From the NCBI GenBank assembly GCA_945870865.1, contig CAMBTO010000007.1, positions 1-44,467 on the forward strand: DNA of 44,467 nucleotides, written 5' to 3'. Below, piece by piece: positions 1-8,111 of the stretch (position 1 is the stretch's first letter; every line of letters begins with the position of its first letter). The notes below the pieces were generated by a model. It was not told the DNA's origin. It worked only from the letters and a program-made list of their open reading frames with translations, and did no database searches. Position numbers and translations under genes: made by a program. The DNA is from Klebsiella pneumoniae. GTDB lineage: Bacteria > Pseudomonadota > Gammaproteobacteria > Eutrophobiales > Eutrophobiaceae.

Positions 1-171
1 ATCGTCAGCTTTACAGTCAACGGGCGCGGCAACAGCAAAATACAGCGAAAATTGATGGATAACAGAGTGATTTGTGCTTACCGCGTCGGGGCCATCCGCT
101 TTTCACCGAACTTTTATACCAGCTTACAAAAGCTTGATAAAGCAATTGAGATATTAAATATATATGTTTAA
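1..171 (+). CDS. Class-V aminotransferase-like protein, C-terminal fragment (partial)
   Basis: An open frame enters from the left edge and stops with TAA at 169-171, giving 56 residues. It contains IRFSPNFYTS followed by a charged helix (LDKAIEIL). The pattern 'variable residues, R-G-x-I-R-F/V-S-P-x-F-Y-N/T, then a D/E-rich helix' is the usual C-terminus of fold-type I, class-V PLP enzymes such as cysteine desulfurase and kynureninase relatives. The substrate cannot be inferred because the PLP-lysine region lies outside the window. It converges on tatD with only 8 bases between the stop codons, and no rho-independent terminator is visible there. The family call rests on a short piece. Confidence 0.6.
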   Translation: MVSFTVNGRGNSKIQRKLMDNRVICAYRVGAIRFSPNFYTSLQKLDKAIEILNIYV

Positions 172-179
172 ATATTATA

Positions 180-956
180 TTAATTTTTAAACAGATTGTA
201 GTAGTTTGTGGTGGTGACTGCCGCGATATGCCCCAGGGTGGTCTCCCGTAACTGTGCCAGATATTCGGCGACATGACGCACATAGGCCGGCTGGTTCTGT
301 TTGCCCCGATAAGGGACCGGGGCCAGATACGGCGAGTCGGTCTCTATTAGCAGGCTGGACTCCGGTAACTGCCGTGCCACCTGTTGCAAGGCGGTTGCAC
401 TTTTAAAGGTGACGATACCGGAAAACGAGATGGCAAAGTTCAGGTCTATCGAGCGCAGCGCAGTATCCATGTCTTCGACAAAACAATGCATGACCCCGCC
501 GACCTCGTCTGCCCGTTCTTCTTTCAGGATGCGCAGCACGTCCTCCTTCGCCTCACGGCAATGGATAATCAGCGGCTTACCCACCGATCGGGCCGCCTGG
601 ATATGACGACGGAAGCGCTCGCGCTGCCAGTCCAAATCCCCCTCGCTGCGAAAATAATCGAGGCCGGTCTCACCAATGGCCACCACCCGGGGATCGCTCC
701 CATGGTGGATCAACTGATCGACCGTGATTTCTTCGGCCATCGCCGTGTTCGGGTGGACCCCGACCGAGGCGGAGATACAGTCATGTTGTCCGGCAAGTTC
801 GAGCAAGGCCGGATAGGAGTCCATGTCTATCGAGACACACAGCATCTTTTCGATGCCCTGTTGCCTCGCGGCCTCAATGATCGCAGACGCACCGCCCTCC
901 ATCTCGATCATCGGGATATGGCAATGGGAATCAACGAGGGAAACAGGTGTGCTCAT
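180..956 (-). CDS. tatD: TatD family metal-dependent deoxyribonuclease
   Basis: 258 residues, full length for TatD/YcfH-type hydrolases. These are TIM-barrel metal-dependent nucleases of the cytoplasm, with 3'-5' DNase activity reported for E. coli TatD. Metal ligands are visible in order: HCH at 11-13, E96 in GETGLDY, H132 in IIHCRE, H157 in MHCF, and D207 in ETDSPYLAPVP. The ATG at 956 follows an AGGA about nine bases upstream. It is the last gene of the fab-mltG-tmk-holB-pilZ series, 65 bases after pilZ, which is the position it holds in many gammaproteobacteria. Confidence 0.95.
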   Translation of the reverse strand: MSTPVSLVDSHCHIPMIEMEGGASAIIEAARQQGIEKMLCVSIDMDSYPALLELAGQHDCISASVGVHPNTAMAEEITVDQLIHHGSDPRVVAIGETGLDYFRSEGDLDWQRERFRRHIQAARSVGKPLIIHCREAKEDVLRILKEERADEVGGVMHCFVEDMDTALRSIDLNFAISFSGIVTFKSATALQQVARQLPESSLLIETDSPYLAPVPYRGKQNQPAYVRHVAEYLAQLRETTLGHIAAVTTTNYYNLFKN

Positions 957-1021
957 GCGGATAAATCCTGATAAGAACCCGGTAATACCTGCCGGGGGCG
1001 ACTAAAACGGTATGGTGTGAC

Positions 1022-1375
1022 TCAGATCGTCTGGGTCGGGCGGTCAGACGACAGCGCATCGGCCAGCTGGTTCTCGATCTTGCTCGCACCCTTGTCCAGT
1101 TCGCTAAACTGTACGGCGATGCCGGCAGTCTTGTTGCTTTGTGCGCCCTTCGGGGTTATCCGGACGACACGGCCAGCGGCCGGCAGTTTTTCCTTGCTGT
1201 CCATCAGCTTCAGCAACATAAACACCTCATCGCCGAGTTTGTACGGCTTGGCCGTAGGGATAAACAGGCCGCCGTTCTTGATAAACGGCATGTAAGAGGC
1301 ATACAGCGCACTCTTGTCGCGTATGGTCAGTGACAGGATGCCCTGCCTGGGGTCACGTCCGCCGACTGCACTCAC
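1022..1375 (-). CDS. pilZ: PilZ domain protein (type IV pilus PilZ type)
   Basis: 117 residues, one PilZ domain. The position after holB and the length match the type IV pilus protein PilZ of Pseudomonas and Xanthomonas, which is needed for pilus assembly. That branch usually lacks the N-terminal RxxxR c-di-GMP motif, and no clear RxxxR plus D/NxSxxG pair is seen here, so c-di-GMP binding should not be assumed. Start is GTG at 1375. The GTGA tetranucleotide overlaps the holB stop, implying translational coupling. Confidence 0.87.
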   Translation of the reverse strand: MSAVGGRDPRQGILSLTIRDKSALYASYMPFIKNGGLFIPTAKPYKLGDEVFMLLKLMDSKEKLPAAGRVVRITPKGAQSNKTAGIAVQFSELDKGASKIENQLADALSSDRPTQTI

Positions 1376-2382
1376 GCCTTTCTACCTCCGTTGTTACCAT
1401 TGATAGACTGCCAATATACAATAAATTGCTCAAGCAGACCTGTCTGATTCAGATTATATGGCCCGGTGATGTAACGGTAGTTCTGTATGGCCAGATCATA
1501 ACCGCCGAGCAATGCCCGCAAGTCTAATCGATTTGCCAACCGTTGCAAATCCCGGTTCAATGGCGAGCTGCCATCGGCCGGGGCCACACCTACAAGCTTC
1601 AGTCGAGTCATTGTCGCCAGAAACGCCCTTAACCAGGCAAACACATTGCCCGCACCGAGATCCTGCCAACGGTGGGCGAGTGCACTGACATCGGTATTCG
1701 CGTAATCAAGCCGGGCCAGTTCTGCCAGCAATTGCTGTTGCTGCTGGATGGTATTGTTCTCCGTCATTGCTATCGCCTCCAGCGGACGACCCCGTGACAA
1801 TAACAGCGTATCGGCCGCGACCGTGCGCGCCATGCCGGTCCGCGACTCCAGCCAGTCGACAGCGGCCTCATCATACACCGGGGCAAAATCCAGGCGCTGG
1901 CAACGGCTGCGCACCGTGACTGGCAACAGCGCCGGTTGATGGGAGATTAACAGGAACACTGATCCGGCCGGTGGCTCTTCCAGTATCTTTAACAATGAAT
2001 TGGCAGAGCTGCGGTTCATCGCCTCGGCCGGGTCAATAATCGCAATCTTGCCACGGGCATACTGGCTGCTCAATTGTATGAAATGGATCAACTCACGAAT
2101 GGCGTCGACCTTGATTTGCTTGCCAGCCTCTTCCGGCTCTATCCGGCTGATATCCGGATGGTTGCCCGAGTCAAACAACTGACAGGAACGGCACAGCCCA
2201 CAGGCATAACCATCAATCGGTGCAGCACACAACCATTTGGCCGCGAGATTACTGGCAAACTGCTCGAGCCCCAGACCCATTGGGCCCGCCAGTAACAGCG
2301 CATGGGGCAGTCGGCCACGTTCAAACGCCTCGGCCAGCCGCGACCACTGCCTGTGTTGCCAGGGATAGACCGGCTGGCTCAA
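1372..2382 (-). CDS. holB: DNA polymerase III subunit delta'
   Basis: 336 residues, full length for delta', a structural subunit of the clamp loader that places the sliding clamp on DNA. The N-terminal AAA+ module has a degenerate Walker A (GPMGLGLEQ, 33-41, no Lys-Ser/Thr), as expected because delta' does not hydrolyse ATP. A four-cysteine zinc module follows (C52, C61, C64, C67). The SRC motif supplied to the neighbouring ATP site is seen in VRSRCQR. Start is TTG at 2382 inside a TTGA overlap with the tmk stop, so initiation is probably coupled to tmk translation. Confidence 0.95.
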   Translation of the reverse strand: MSQPVYPWQHRQWSRLAEAFERGRLPHALLLAGPMGLGLEQFASNLAAKWLCAAPIDGYACGLCRSCQLFDSGNHPDISRIEPEEAGKQIKVDAIRELIHFIQLSSQYARGKIAIIDPAEAMNRSSANSLLKILEEPPAGSVFLLISHQPALLPVTVRSRCQRLDFAPVYDEAAVDWLESRTGMARTVAADTLLLSRGRPLEAIAMTENNTIQQQQQLLAELARLDYANTDVSALAHRWQDLGAGNVFAWLRAFLATMTRLKLVGVAPADGSSPLNRDLQRLANRLDLRALLGGYDLAIQNYRYITGPYNLNQTGLLEQFIVYWQSINGNNGGRKA

Positions 2383-2999
2383 CGCAAAGTCTCCAGGATT
2401 CCCGCTATCTGCTGCTCCACAGCAACCAGCGTCTGTTCCGCATCAATGATCCGGAACCGCTGTGGCTGCTCGCGGGCGCGATCCAGATAGGTCTGCCGTA
2501 CCCGTTCAAAAAAACTGACTGTCTCGGCCTCAAACCGATCGGCCTCACCGCGCTTTTTTGCCCGCGACAGGCCGGTCTGTACTGAGGCATCAAACAATAA
2601 CGTAACGTTCGGTTGCAGCTGCTGTTGTACCAGCGTCTCCAGCACGCCGATTTCCGCCATCGACAGGCCACGACCACCGCCCTGATAAGCATAGGTCGCA
2701 TCGGTGAAACGATCACACAATATATACTGACCCTTCGCCAGTGCCGGCCGGACGACTTCCTGTAAATGCTGTGCTCGGGCGGCGAACATCAGCAGCAATT
2801 CTGCCATCGAATCGATCTGCATGTCCTTGCCATGCAACAGGATCTCCCGTATCGCTTCACCCGCCCGGGTACCGCCCGGCTCACGGGTGAGGATGACCGT
2901 GTGCCCCTGTTGCTGCAAACGGTCGGCGATAAACGCGAGATGGGTCGTCTTGCCCACGCCCTCGATTCCTTCCAGTGTAATAAACTTGCCCGCTGTCAT
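2379..2999 (-). CDS. tmk: Thymidylate kinase
   Basis: 206 residues. Phosphorylates dTMP to dTDP in dTTP synthesis. Visible motifs are the P-loop GIEGVGKTT (11-19), the dTMP-binding TREPGGT segment, DRFTDATYAYQGGGRG, and a LID-like RAKKRGEADRFE. Full length for the bacterial enzyme. The ATG at 2999 overlaps the mltG stop (ATGA), and its stop overlaps the holB start (TTGA), so mltG, tmk and holB look co-translated. Confidence 0.97.
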   Translation of the reverse strand: MTAGKFITLEGIEGVGKTTHLAFIADRLQQQGHTVILTREPGGTRAGEAIREILLHGKDMQIDSMAELLLMFAARAQHLQEVVRPALAKGQYILCDRFTDATYAYQGGGRGLSMAEIGVLETLVQQQLQPNVTLLFDASVQTGLSRAKKRGEADRFEAETVSFFERVRQTYLDRAREQPQRFRIIDAEQTLVAVEQQIAGILETLR

Positions 3000-4021
3000 G
3001 GTGTTTCCTGTGTATTGGCCCGCGAGAGCTGGTATAGCCTGACCGCGCGGTTATGTTCTTTCAGCGTCGCCGAGAACTGGTGTGTACCGTCTCCTTTGGC
3101 AACGAAATAGATCTGCTCACCGGCAGCCGGCTGCAAGGCAGCACGGATCGCGTCCCGGCCCGGCGCGGCGATGGGCGTCGGTGGCAAGCCGGAATACACA
3201 TAGGTATTAAACGGCGAGTCCAGATACAGATCCTGTTTGCGGATATTACCATTATACGCGCTGCCCATCGCATAGATAACGGTCGGATCGGTCTGCAGCT
3301 TCATCCCCTGTTGCAAGCGGCGAACGAACACCCCAGCAATGCGGTCACGCTCGGACGGCTCGGCCGTTTCCTTCTCGATGATCGAGGCCATGATCAGTGC
3401 TTCATAAGCGATAGTGTACGGCAGCCCGATCTGACGCTGCTCCCACTCCTCGGCCAGTACCTGCTGCATCAAATCAAACGCGCGGCGGAAAAAATCGATA
3501 TCCGTCGTCCCGCGCGGGAAATGATAGGTATCCGGATAAAACTGCCCTTCCGGACTGGTCTTCAAATAATCCATCTGTTTTGCAATGACGGCAGGATCGT
3601 TATCCTGCAACGTATGTATCAGCGCCGGATGCGCCATGACCAGACCGACAATGTCCCGGAACGTCAACCCTTCCGGTATCGTCAACGTATATTGCACTAC
3701 CCTGCCCGCGATCAACTGGTCGAGCAGTTGCAACTGCGTTGTGCCCGGCGCTATCTCATATTCACCCGCCTTGATCAGACGCGCCTTTTTATACCATCGC
3801 GCATCCAGCGTGAGGTAATAGGAATGATTGATCCAGCCCTGCTGCACCAGCATCGAGGCGATGCTGGAAAAACTCATACCCTGATTGATCGTCATACGGA
3901 CTGGCTCATCAACATTCATTGGCCGGTTCAGTTCGGCTTGCATGTCCGTATACAACCAATAGAAACACAGCGACACCGATACAATAAACGCCGAGAAAAA
4001 CGCCTTCAGGTTTCTGCTCAT
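2996..4021 (-). CDS. mltG: Endolytic murein transglycosylase MltG
   Basis: 341 residues. An inner-membrane lytic transglycosylase that cuts nascent glycan strands and is thought to set strand ends (YceG family). One N-terminal membrane segment (about 9-24) is followed by a periplasmic LysM-like region and the catalytic domain, with the conserved IIEKET around 215-219 and LQTDPTVIYAM around 242-252. In related genomes pabC lies directly upstream; here the upstream neighbour is a broken cupin gene and about 237 bases of non-coding sequence. Stop overlaps the tmk start. Confidence 0.95.
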   Translation of the reverse strand: MSRNLKAFFSAFIVSVSLCFYWLYTDMQAELNRPMNVDEPVRMTINQGMSFSSIASMLVQQGWINHSYYLTLDARWYKKARLIKAGEYEIAPGTTQLQLLDQLIAGRVVQYTLTIPEGLTFRDIVGLVMAHPALIHTLQDNDPAVIAKQMDYLKTSPEGQFYPDTYHFPRGTTDIDFFRRAFDLMQQVLAEEWEQRQIGLPYTIAYEALIMASIIEKETAEPSERDRIAGVFVRRLQQGMKLQTDPTVIYAMGSAYNGNIRKQDLYLDSPFNTYVYSGLPPTPIAAPGRDAIRAALQPAAGEQIYFVAKGDGTHQFSATLKEHNRAVRLYQLSRANTQETP

Positions 4022-4258
4022 AATACAATTATTAGACTATTCATATCAGCCCCGGCAAATGCACTGGAGATTGCTAGTTAGTAATGGCTGGATTATAGCG
4101 GATAAAAACAAGCGAGGGCTGTCCACCTGGAATAAGTCCGGACTGCATTACTCCGAAAGCCCCTGATGTCGTGTTTGCAGATGACCTTCATAGAGGATTG
4201 TATATATAGACTCTTTGCGGGGGCAGGCTCGCTGCCCTGCGTGATTAGGCTCGCCTGT
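4022..4258. other. Non-coding gap between the broken cupin gene and mltG
   Basis: 237 bases with no gene I can support. There is a small perfect 6-bp hairpin (GGGCAG/CTGCCC at 4221-4237) without a T-tract on either strand. No trace of an intact or partial pabC was recognised in this stretch. Confidence 0.5.
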
Positions 4259-4604
4259 TTATAATTGCGATCCAAAAGACGCGAGCACGGTCAAATCTTC
4301 CTTGATATCAAAAAACGTATGTGGTGTGTTGGCGGCGACGAAAAGGATGGCGCCTTTGCTTGCTTCCTGCTTCCTGCTCCTTGCCATTGACCATAAGCGT
4401 AGCCTTGCTTTCAACGACGAGGTATATCTCATCTTCAAGATGCGGGGATTGCATGACTTTTGCACCCTTGGGCAGGCGGTAGAAGGCCATGCTCATTGAA
4501 CGTACATGCAGGAATTCATGACACCGTGGATCATTGCCTTCCACTTTTTTCACTATTTCATCAAGGTGAAACTGTTGCCAACCGTCCTGGGTTTGTTTAC
4601 TCAT
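4259..4604 (-). pseudogene. Small cupin-domain protein, frameshifted by a 7-bp tandem duplication
   Basis: The 5' part (from ATG 4604, good GGGAG ribosome site) encodes a cupin start, with H-L-E-D-E-I-Y and V-E-S-K-A-T-L-M-V-N-G in the first metal-binding motif region. Near 4364-4379 the coding strand carries GCAGGAA twice in a row. After it the original frame runs into unrelated residues, while a second frame resumes with the expected A-A-N-T-P-H-T-F-F-D second cupin motif and stops at 4259. Removing one 7-base copy restores a single 112-residue cupin. The biological role is unknown; small mononuclear cupins of this size are diverse. It lies between fabF and mltG, where pabC is normally found. 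A sequencing or assembly error is the alternative to real decay. Confidence 0.8.
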
Positions 4605-4682
4605 TCAGTATATCTCCCGAATAATCATTGAGGCCGGAAGCATGGCAGCATTAAACGATCCTGTTCCAGCAAGACGGAGAAA

Positions 4683-5924
4683 CTAGCGCAGCTTGCTGAA
4701 TATCAACGTCCCATTCGTCCCGCCGAACCCGAACGAGTTAGACAGAGCGATATCTATCTTCATCTGTCGTGCATGGTGAGGGACGTAGTCCAGATCACAG
4801 GCCGGATCCGGATTGTCGAGATTGATGGTGGGCGGGGCGACCTGGTCGCGTATCGCCAGCAGGCAAAATACCGCTTCGATACCGCCGGCCGCGCCGAGCA
4901 GATGGCCGGTCATCGACTTGGTCGAGCTAATCGCCACCTTTTTCGCATCGTCGCCAAACACGCATTTGACGGCGTTGTTCTCGACCACATCGCCTGCCGG
5001 GGTTGATGTGCCGTGTGCATTGATGTAATCGATGGTGGATTTGTCTATGTGTGCATTACGCAGTGCGTTCAGCATACTGTGGGTGGCACCGGAGCCGTCT
5101 TCCGACGGGGCGGTCATGTGGTAGGCGTCTCCGCTCATGCCGTAGCCGATCAACTCACCGTAGATATGAGCACCACGTTGCTTCGCATGTTCGAGCTCTT
5201 CCAGTACCATCACACCGGCACCGTCGCTGAGCACAAAACCATCACGGTCACGGTCCCAGGGTCGGCTGGCACGCTCGGGCTCATCGTTACGGGTGGATAA
5301 TGCCCTGGCATTCGCAAAACCGGCAAGGCCCGTCGGCGAGGTCGCCATCTCGGCACCCCCGGCGACCATCACATCGGCATCACCGTATTCGATCAGACGC
5401 GCAGCATCACCGATATTATGCGTACCGGTCGTGCAAGCGGTGACGATGGCAAAGTTGGGTCCCTTCGCTCCGATACGGATCGACAGGTTGCCCGAGATCA
5501 TATTGATAATATTACTCGGCACGTAGAACGGCGAGATCTTGCGCGGGCCACCTTCTTGCAGGATCAGCGTGCCCTTCTCTATGCCGGGCAGTCCGCCGAT
5601 ACCGGAACCGATTGCCACACCGATCCGATGGGCGTTCTCTTCATTCACAACGAGACCGGAGTCCTCAAATGCCTGGATACCGGCTGCCATGCCGTAATGG
5701 ATGAACGGGTCCATCTTTTTGACATCCTTTTTCGGGATGTAATCCTCGACATTAAAGTCGCGGATGGAACCACCTATCTGGACCGGAAAATCCGTCGTAT
5801 CAAAATGGGTAATACGGCCGATACCGCTCTTCCCGGCCAGGATATTACTCCAGGTATCAATAACATTATTTCCCAGCGGGGTAATCACACCCAGTCCGCT
5901 CACGACCACACGGCGTTTATGCAC
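4683..5924 (-). CDS. fabF: 3-oxoacyl-ACP synthase II (KAS II)
   Basis: 413 residues, full length. Elongates acyl-ACP with malonyl-ACP and governs the C16:1 to C18:1 step. The Cys-His-His triad is intact: C164 in VTACTTG, H304 in [12 protein letters not shown]341 in [10 protein letters not shown], plus K336. It follows acpP in the usual order, separated by a terminator-like hairpin (5951-5983) that should lower its expression relative to acpP. Confidence 0.98.
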   Translation of the reverse strand: MHKRRVVVSGLGVITPLGNNVIDTWSNILAGKSGIGRITHFDTTDFPVQIGGSIRDFNVEDYIPKKDVKKMDPFIHYGMAAGIQAFEDSGLVVNEENAHRIGVAIGSGIGGLPGIEKGTLILQEGGPRKISPFYVPSNIINMISGNLSIRIGAKGPNFAIVTACTTGTHNIGDAARLIEYGDADVMVAGGAEMATSPTGLAGFANARALSTRNDEPERASRPWDRDRDGFVLSDGAGVMVLEELEHAKQRGAHIYGELIGYGMSGDAYHMTAPSEDGSGATHSMLNALRNAHIDKSTIDYINAHGTSTPAGDVVENNAVKCVFGDDAKKVAISSTKSMTGHLLGAAGGIEAVFCLLAIRDQVAPPTINLDNPDPACDLDYVPHHARQMKIDIALSNSFGFGGTNGTLIFSKLR

Positions 5925-5950
5925 GGCGAAAACCTGATTATTCTGTCAGT

Positions 5951-5983
5951 TAAAAAAGAAAAGGCCGCAGTTGCGTGCGGCCT
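5951..5983 (-). terminator. Rho-independent terminator/attenuator between acpP and fabF
   Basis: Read on the minus strand, an 8-bp perfect stem (AGGCCGCA/TGCGGCCT, 5962-5983) with a 6-base loop is followed by a T-rich run (complement of 5951-5961). It is placed so that most acpP transcripts could end there while some continue into fabF, a common way to make ACP the most abundant product. Confidence 0.8.
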
Positions 5984-6004
5984 GTCTTCGATTAATGCTG
6001 AGGT

Positions 6005-6241
6005 TTATTCCAGATTGGCGTTGATGTAATCAACTGCCTGCTGAACAGTCGTTATCTTCTCGGCCTGTTCATCCGGAATTTCGGTCTTGAACTCCTCTTC
6101 AAGAGCCATGACCAGTTCAACGGTGTCCAGCGAATCGGCGCCCAGATCATCTACGAAAGAGGCTTCCGTAGTTACCTCTTCTTCCTTCACGCCTAACTGC
6201 TCGACTACTATTTTTTTTACTCGTTCTTCAACACTACTCAT
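6005..6241 (-). CDS. acpP: Acyl carrier protein
   Basis: 78 residues, acidic. The 4'-phosphopantetheine attachment serine lies in GADSLDTVE. It carries acyl intermediates between all Fab enzymes in this cluster and to PlsX. The start is ATG with a strong GGAGG 12 bases or so upstream. A candidate promoter and a perfect 12-bp palindrome lie just upstream, and a terminator-like hairpin lies downstream, so it probably has its own transcript. Confidence 0.98.
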   Translation of the reverse strand: MSSVEERVKKIVVEQLGVKEEEVTTEASFVDDLGADSLDTVELVMALEEEFKTEIPDEQAEKITTVQQAVDYINANLE

Positions 6242-6270
6242 GATGGTTCATTCCTCCCTATACGGAATAG

Positions 6271-6282
6271 GCACCTAGGTGC
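6271..6282. promoter_or_regulatory. 12-bp perfect palindrome just upstream of acpP
   Basis: GCACCTAGGTGC is an exact inverted repeat located 30-41 bases before the acpP ATG. It falls at or just after the predicted transcription start of the acpP promoter candidate. It could be an operator or a 5'-end mRNA hairpin. Seen directly; the function is inferred only from position. Confidence 0.35.
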
Positions 6283-6289
6283 GGGTGTA

Positions 6290-6317
6290 AGTTTAGTGAT
6301 TTGAAAATAAGTTGCAA
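6290..6317 (-). promoter_or_regulatory. Candidate sigma-70 promoter of acpP
   Basis: On the minus strand TTGCAA (6317-6312), 16 bases, then TAAACT (6295-6290), inside the AT-rich 153-base gap between fabG and acpP. The predicted start lies near 6283. Consensus matches are partial. Confidence 0.4.
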
Positions 6318-6394
6318 GTTGGATAAATCATTGATTATTAATTTTTATATAAAACAACCAGTTAATTTTATATTCTCGATTCCAGGGCAGCTTT

Positions 6395-7144
6395 TTAAGC
6401 CATGTACAGGCCGCCATTTACATTAATTGTCTCCCCCGTGATATAGCCGGCCGAGCCTGATGCGAGGAAGGCCACCGTTTCGGCTATCTCCACGGCCTGC
6501 CCAAAACGACCCAGTGCGGTCTGCTTGCTCATCATGGTCTGGTGTTCTTCCGACAACTCGCTGGTCATGTCGGTCACAATAAAACCGGGAGCAACAGCGT
6601 TCACGGTGATCCCGCGACTGCCGACTTCCCGTGCCAGCGATTTGGTAAAGCCTATCATACCAGCCTTTGCCGCAGAATAATTCACCTGGCCTGGATTACC
6701 TGATAGCGCAACGACCGAGGTGATATTGATGATCCTGCCATAACGGGCCTTGATCATGCCCTTCAGGCACACCCGGGTCACCCTGAACACGGAGTTCAGG
6801 TTCGTATCGATCACATCAAGCCATTCCTCGTCCTTCATCCGCAGCATCAGGTTATCACGGGTCATACCGGCGTTATTGACCAGGATGGTCGGCGTCAGAT
6901 TCTGCGCGGCAAGGCTGCTGAAAAACACCTCGATTGATTCAGCCTTCGACACATCTAGCACACCTGCCGAGCCCTTGATATTGTTCTCCTTGTACATCTG
7001 TACGATGTTTCGGGCACCGGATTCCGATGTGGCCGTACCGATCACGGTCGCGCCGCACTGCCCCAGTGTTTTCGCAATCGCACTGCCGATACCGCGACTG
7101 GCACCAGTGACGAGTGCCACCTGGTTTTCAAGATTTATGTTCAT
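6395..7144 (-). CDS. fabG: 3-oxoacyl-ACP reductase
   Basis: 249 residues, a classical short-chain dehydrogenase. It carries out NADPH-dependent reduction of 3-oxoacyl-ACP in each elongation cycle. Visible motifs are TGASRGIG (13-20), NNAG (90-93), S143, Y156 and K160 in YSAAK, and a C-terminal glycine/asparagine-rich GETINVNGGLYMA. The start ATG overlaps the fabD stop (ATGA). The gap to acpP downstream is 153 bases. Confidence 0.97.
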   Translation of the reverse strand: MNINLENQVALVTGASRGIGSAIAKTLGQCGATVIGTATSESGARNIVQMYKENNIKGSAGVLDVSKAESIEVFFSSLAAQNLTPTILVNNAGMTRDNLMLRMKDEEWLDVIDTNLNSVFRVTRVCLKGMIKARYGRIINITSVVALSGNPGQVNYSAAKAGMIGFTKSLAREVGSRGITVNAVAPGFIVTDMTSELSEEHQTMMSKQTALGRFGQAVEIAETVAFLASGSAGYITGETINVNGGLYMA

Positions 7145-8091
7145 GGCTGTATCTCTTTTATGGTCTGTTCCAGCGTTGATTTATCGCTGATGGCCAGTGC
7201 CACCAGATCACGGTTGATCCGTTTTGTGAAGCCGGTCAGGACCTTGCCCGGACCACTCTCAATCACTGTCCCGCACTGCAAGGCCGCAAGACGGTTTATG
7301 GTGTCCACCCAGCGCACGGGTTGGTGCAACTGGCTGACCAGGGCGGCCTTGATCGCCTCGGCACTGCTGCTGATCTCTGTATCGACATTATGCAGTACCG
7401 GTATCTCGGGGCTGGCAAATGTCATCTGCTGCAAGCGCTGTTCGAGTCGGGCGGCAGCCGGTTTCATCAGGGCGCAATGCGACGGTACGCTGACCGGCAA
7501 CACGATCGCGCGTTTCGCCCCGGCCGCCTTACATAACTCTACCGCACGGTTGACGGCTGCCACATCACCCGCGATCACCGTCTGCTCGGGAGAATTGTAA
7601 TTTACGGCAGAAACCACCTCGGCGCCCGCCGCCTCTGCACACAGTTTTTCAATGGAGGCGCTGTCGAGGCCCAGTATCGCGGCCATACCACCCGTGCCTG
7701 CCGGGACGGCGTCCTGCATGTAACGACCGCGGTCACGAACTAGCAACACAACCTCACTAAACGGTATCACACCGGCACACACGAGCGCCATATATTCGCC
7801 TAGGCTGTGCCCGGCCAGATAGTCCGGTTTGCGTCCGCCTGCCTGCAACCAGATACGCCAGATAGCCACCGCCGCGCTGAGCAGGGCCGGTTGGGTCACT
7901 TCGGTGCGATTCAGTTCGGATTCCGGGCCATTCTGAGTGACCGACCACAGGTCATAGCCTAGTGCCGAAGACGCCTCGGCAAAGGTGTAGGCGACAATCG
8001 GGTAAGCGGCAGCAAAATCCTGCAACATGCCGACAGACTGCGAGCCCTGCCCTGGAAAAATGAACGCGAAATGACTGGATCCTGGTTGCAC
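7141..8091 (-). CDS. fabD: Malonyl CoA-ACP transacylase
   Basis: 316 residues. Transfers malonyl from CoA to ACP. GQGSQ (14-18), the nucleophile S96 in GHSLGEY and H205 in VPSHCALM are visible. Start is GTG at 8091, with GAAGGA about seven bases upstream. It lies 20 bases after fabH and is coupled to fabG by an ATGA overlap. Confidence 0.97.
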   Translation of the reverse strand: MQPGSSHFAFIFPGQGSQSVGMLQDFAAAYPIVAYTFAEASSALGYDLWSVTQNGPESELNRTEVTQPALLSAAVAIWRIWLQAGGRKPDYLAGHSLGEYMALVCAGVIPFSEVVLLVRDRGRYMQDAVPAGTGGMAAILGLDSASIEKLCAEAAGAEVVSAVNYNSPEQTVIAGDVAAVNRAVELCKAAGAKRAIVLPVSVPSHCALMKPAAARLEQRLQQMTFASPEIPVLHNVDTEISSSAEAIKAALVSQLHQPVRWVDTINRLAALQCGTVIESGPGKVLTGFTKRINRDLVALAISDKSTLEQTIKEIQP

Positions 8092-8111
8092 AAATAATTC
8101 CTTCGTCTCGA

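Noticed and set aside
3053-4081. Long open frame (over 300 codons) on the plus strand opposite mltG
   Set aside because: It lies wholly antisense to a clear MltG, has no recognisable domain and is typical of antisense shadow frames at this base composition.
4221-4240. Hairpin in the cupin-mltG gap as a rho-independent terminator
   Set aside because: The stem is only 6 bp and no T-run follows on either strand.
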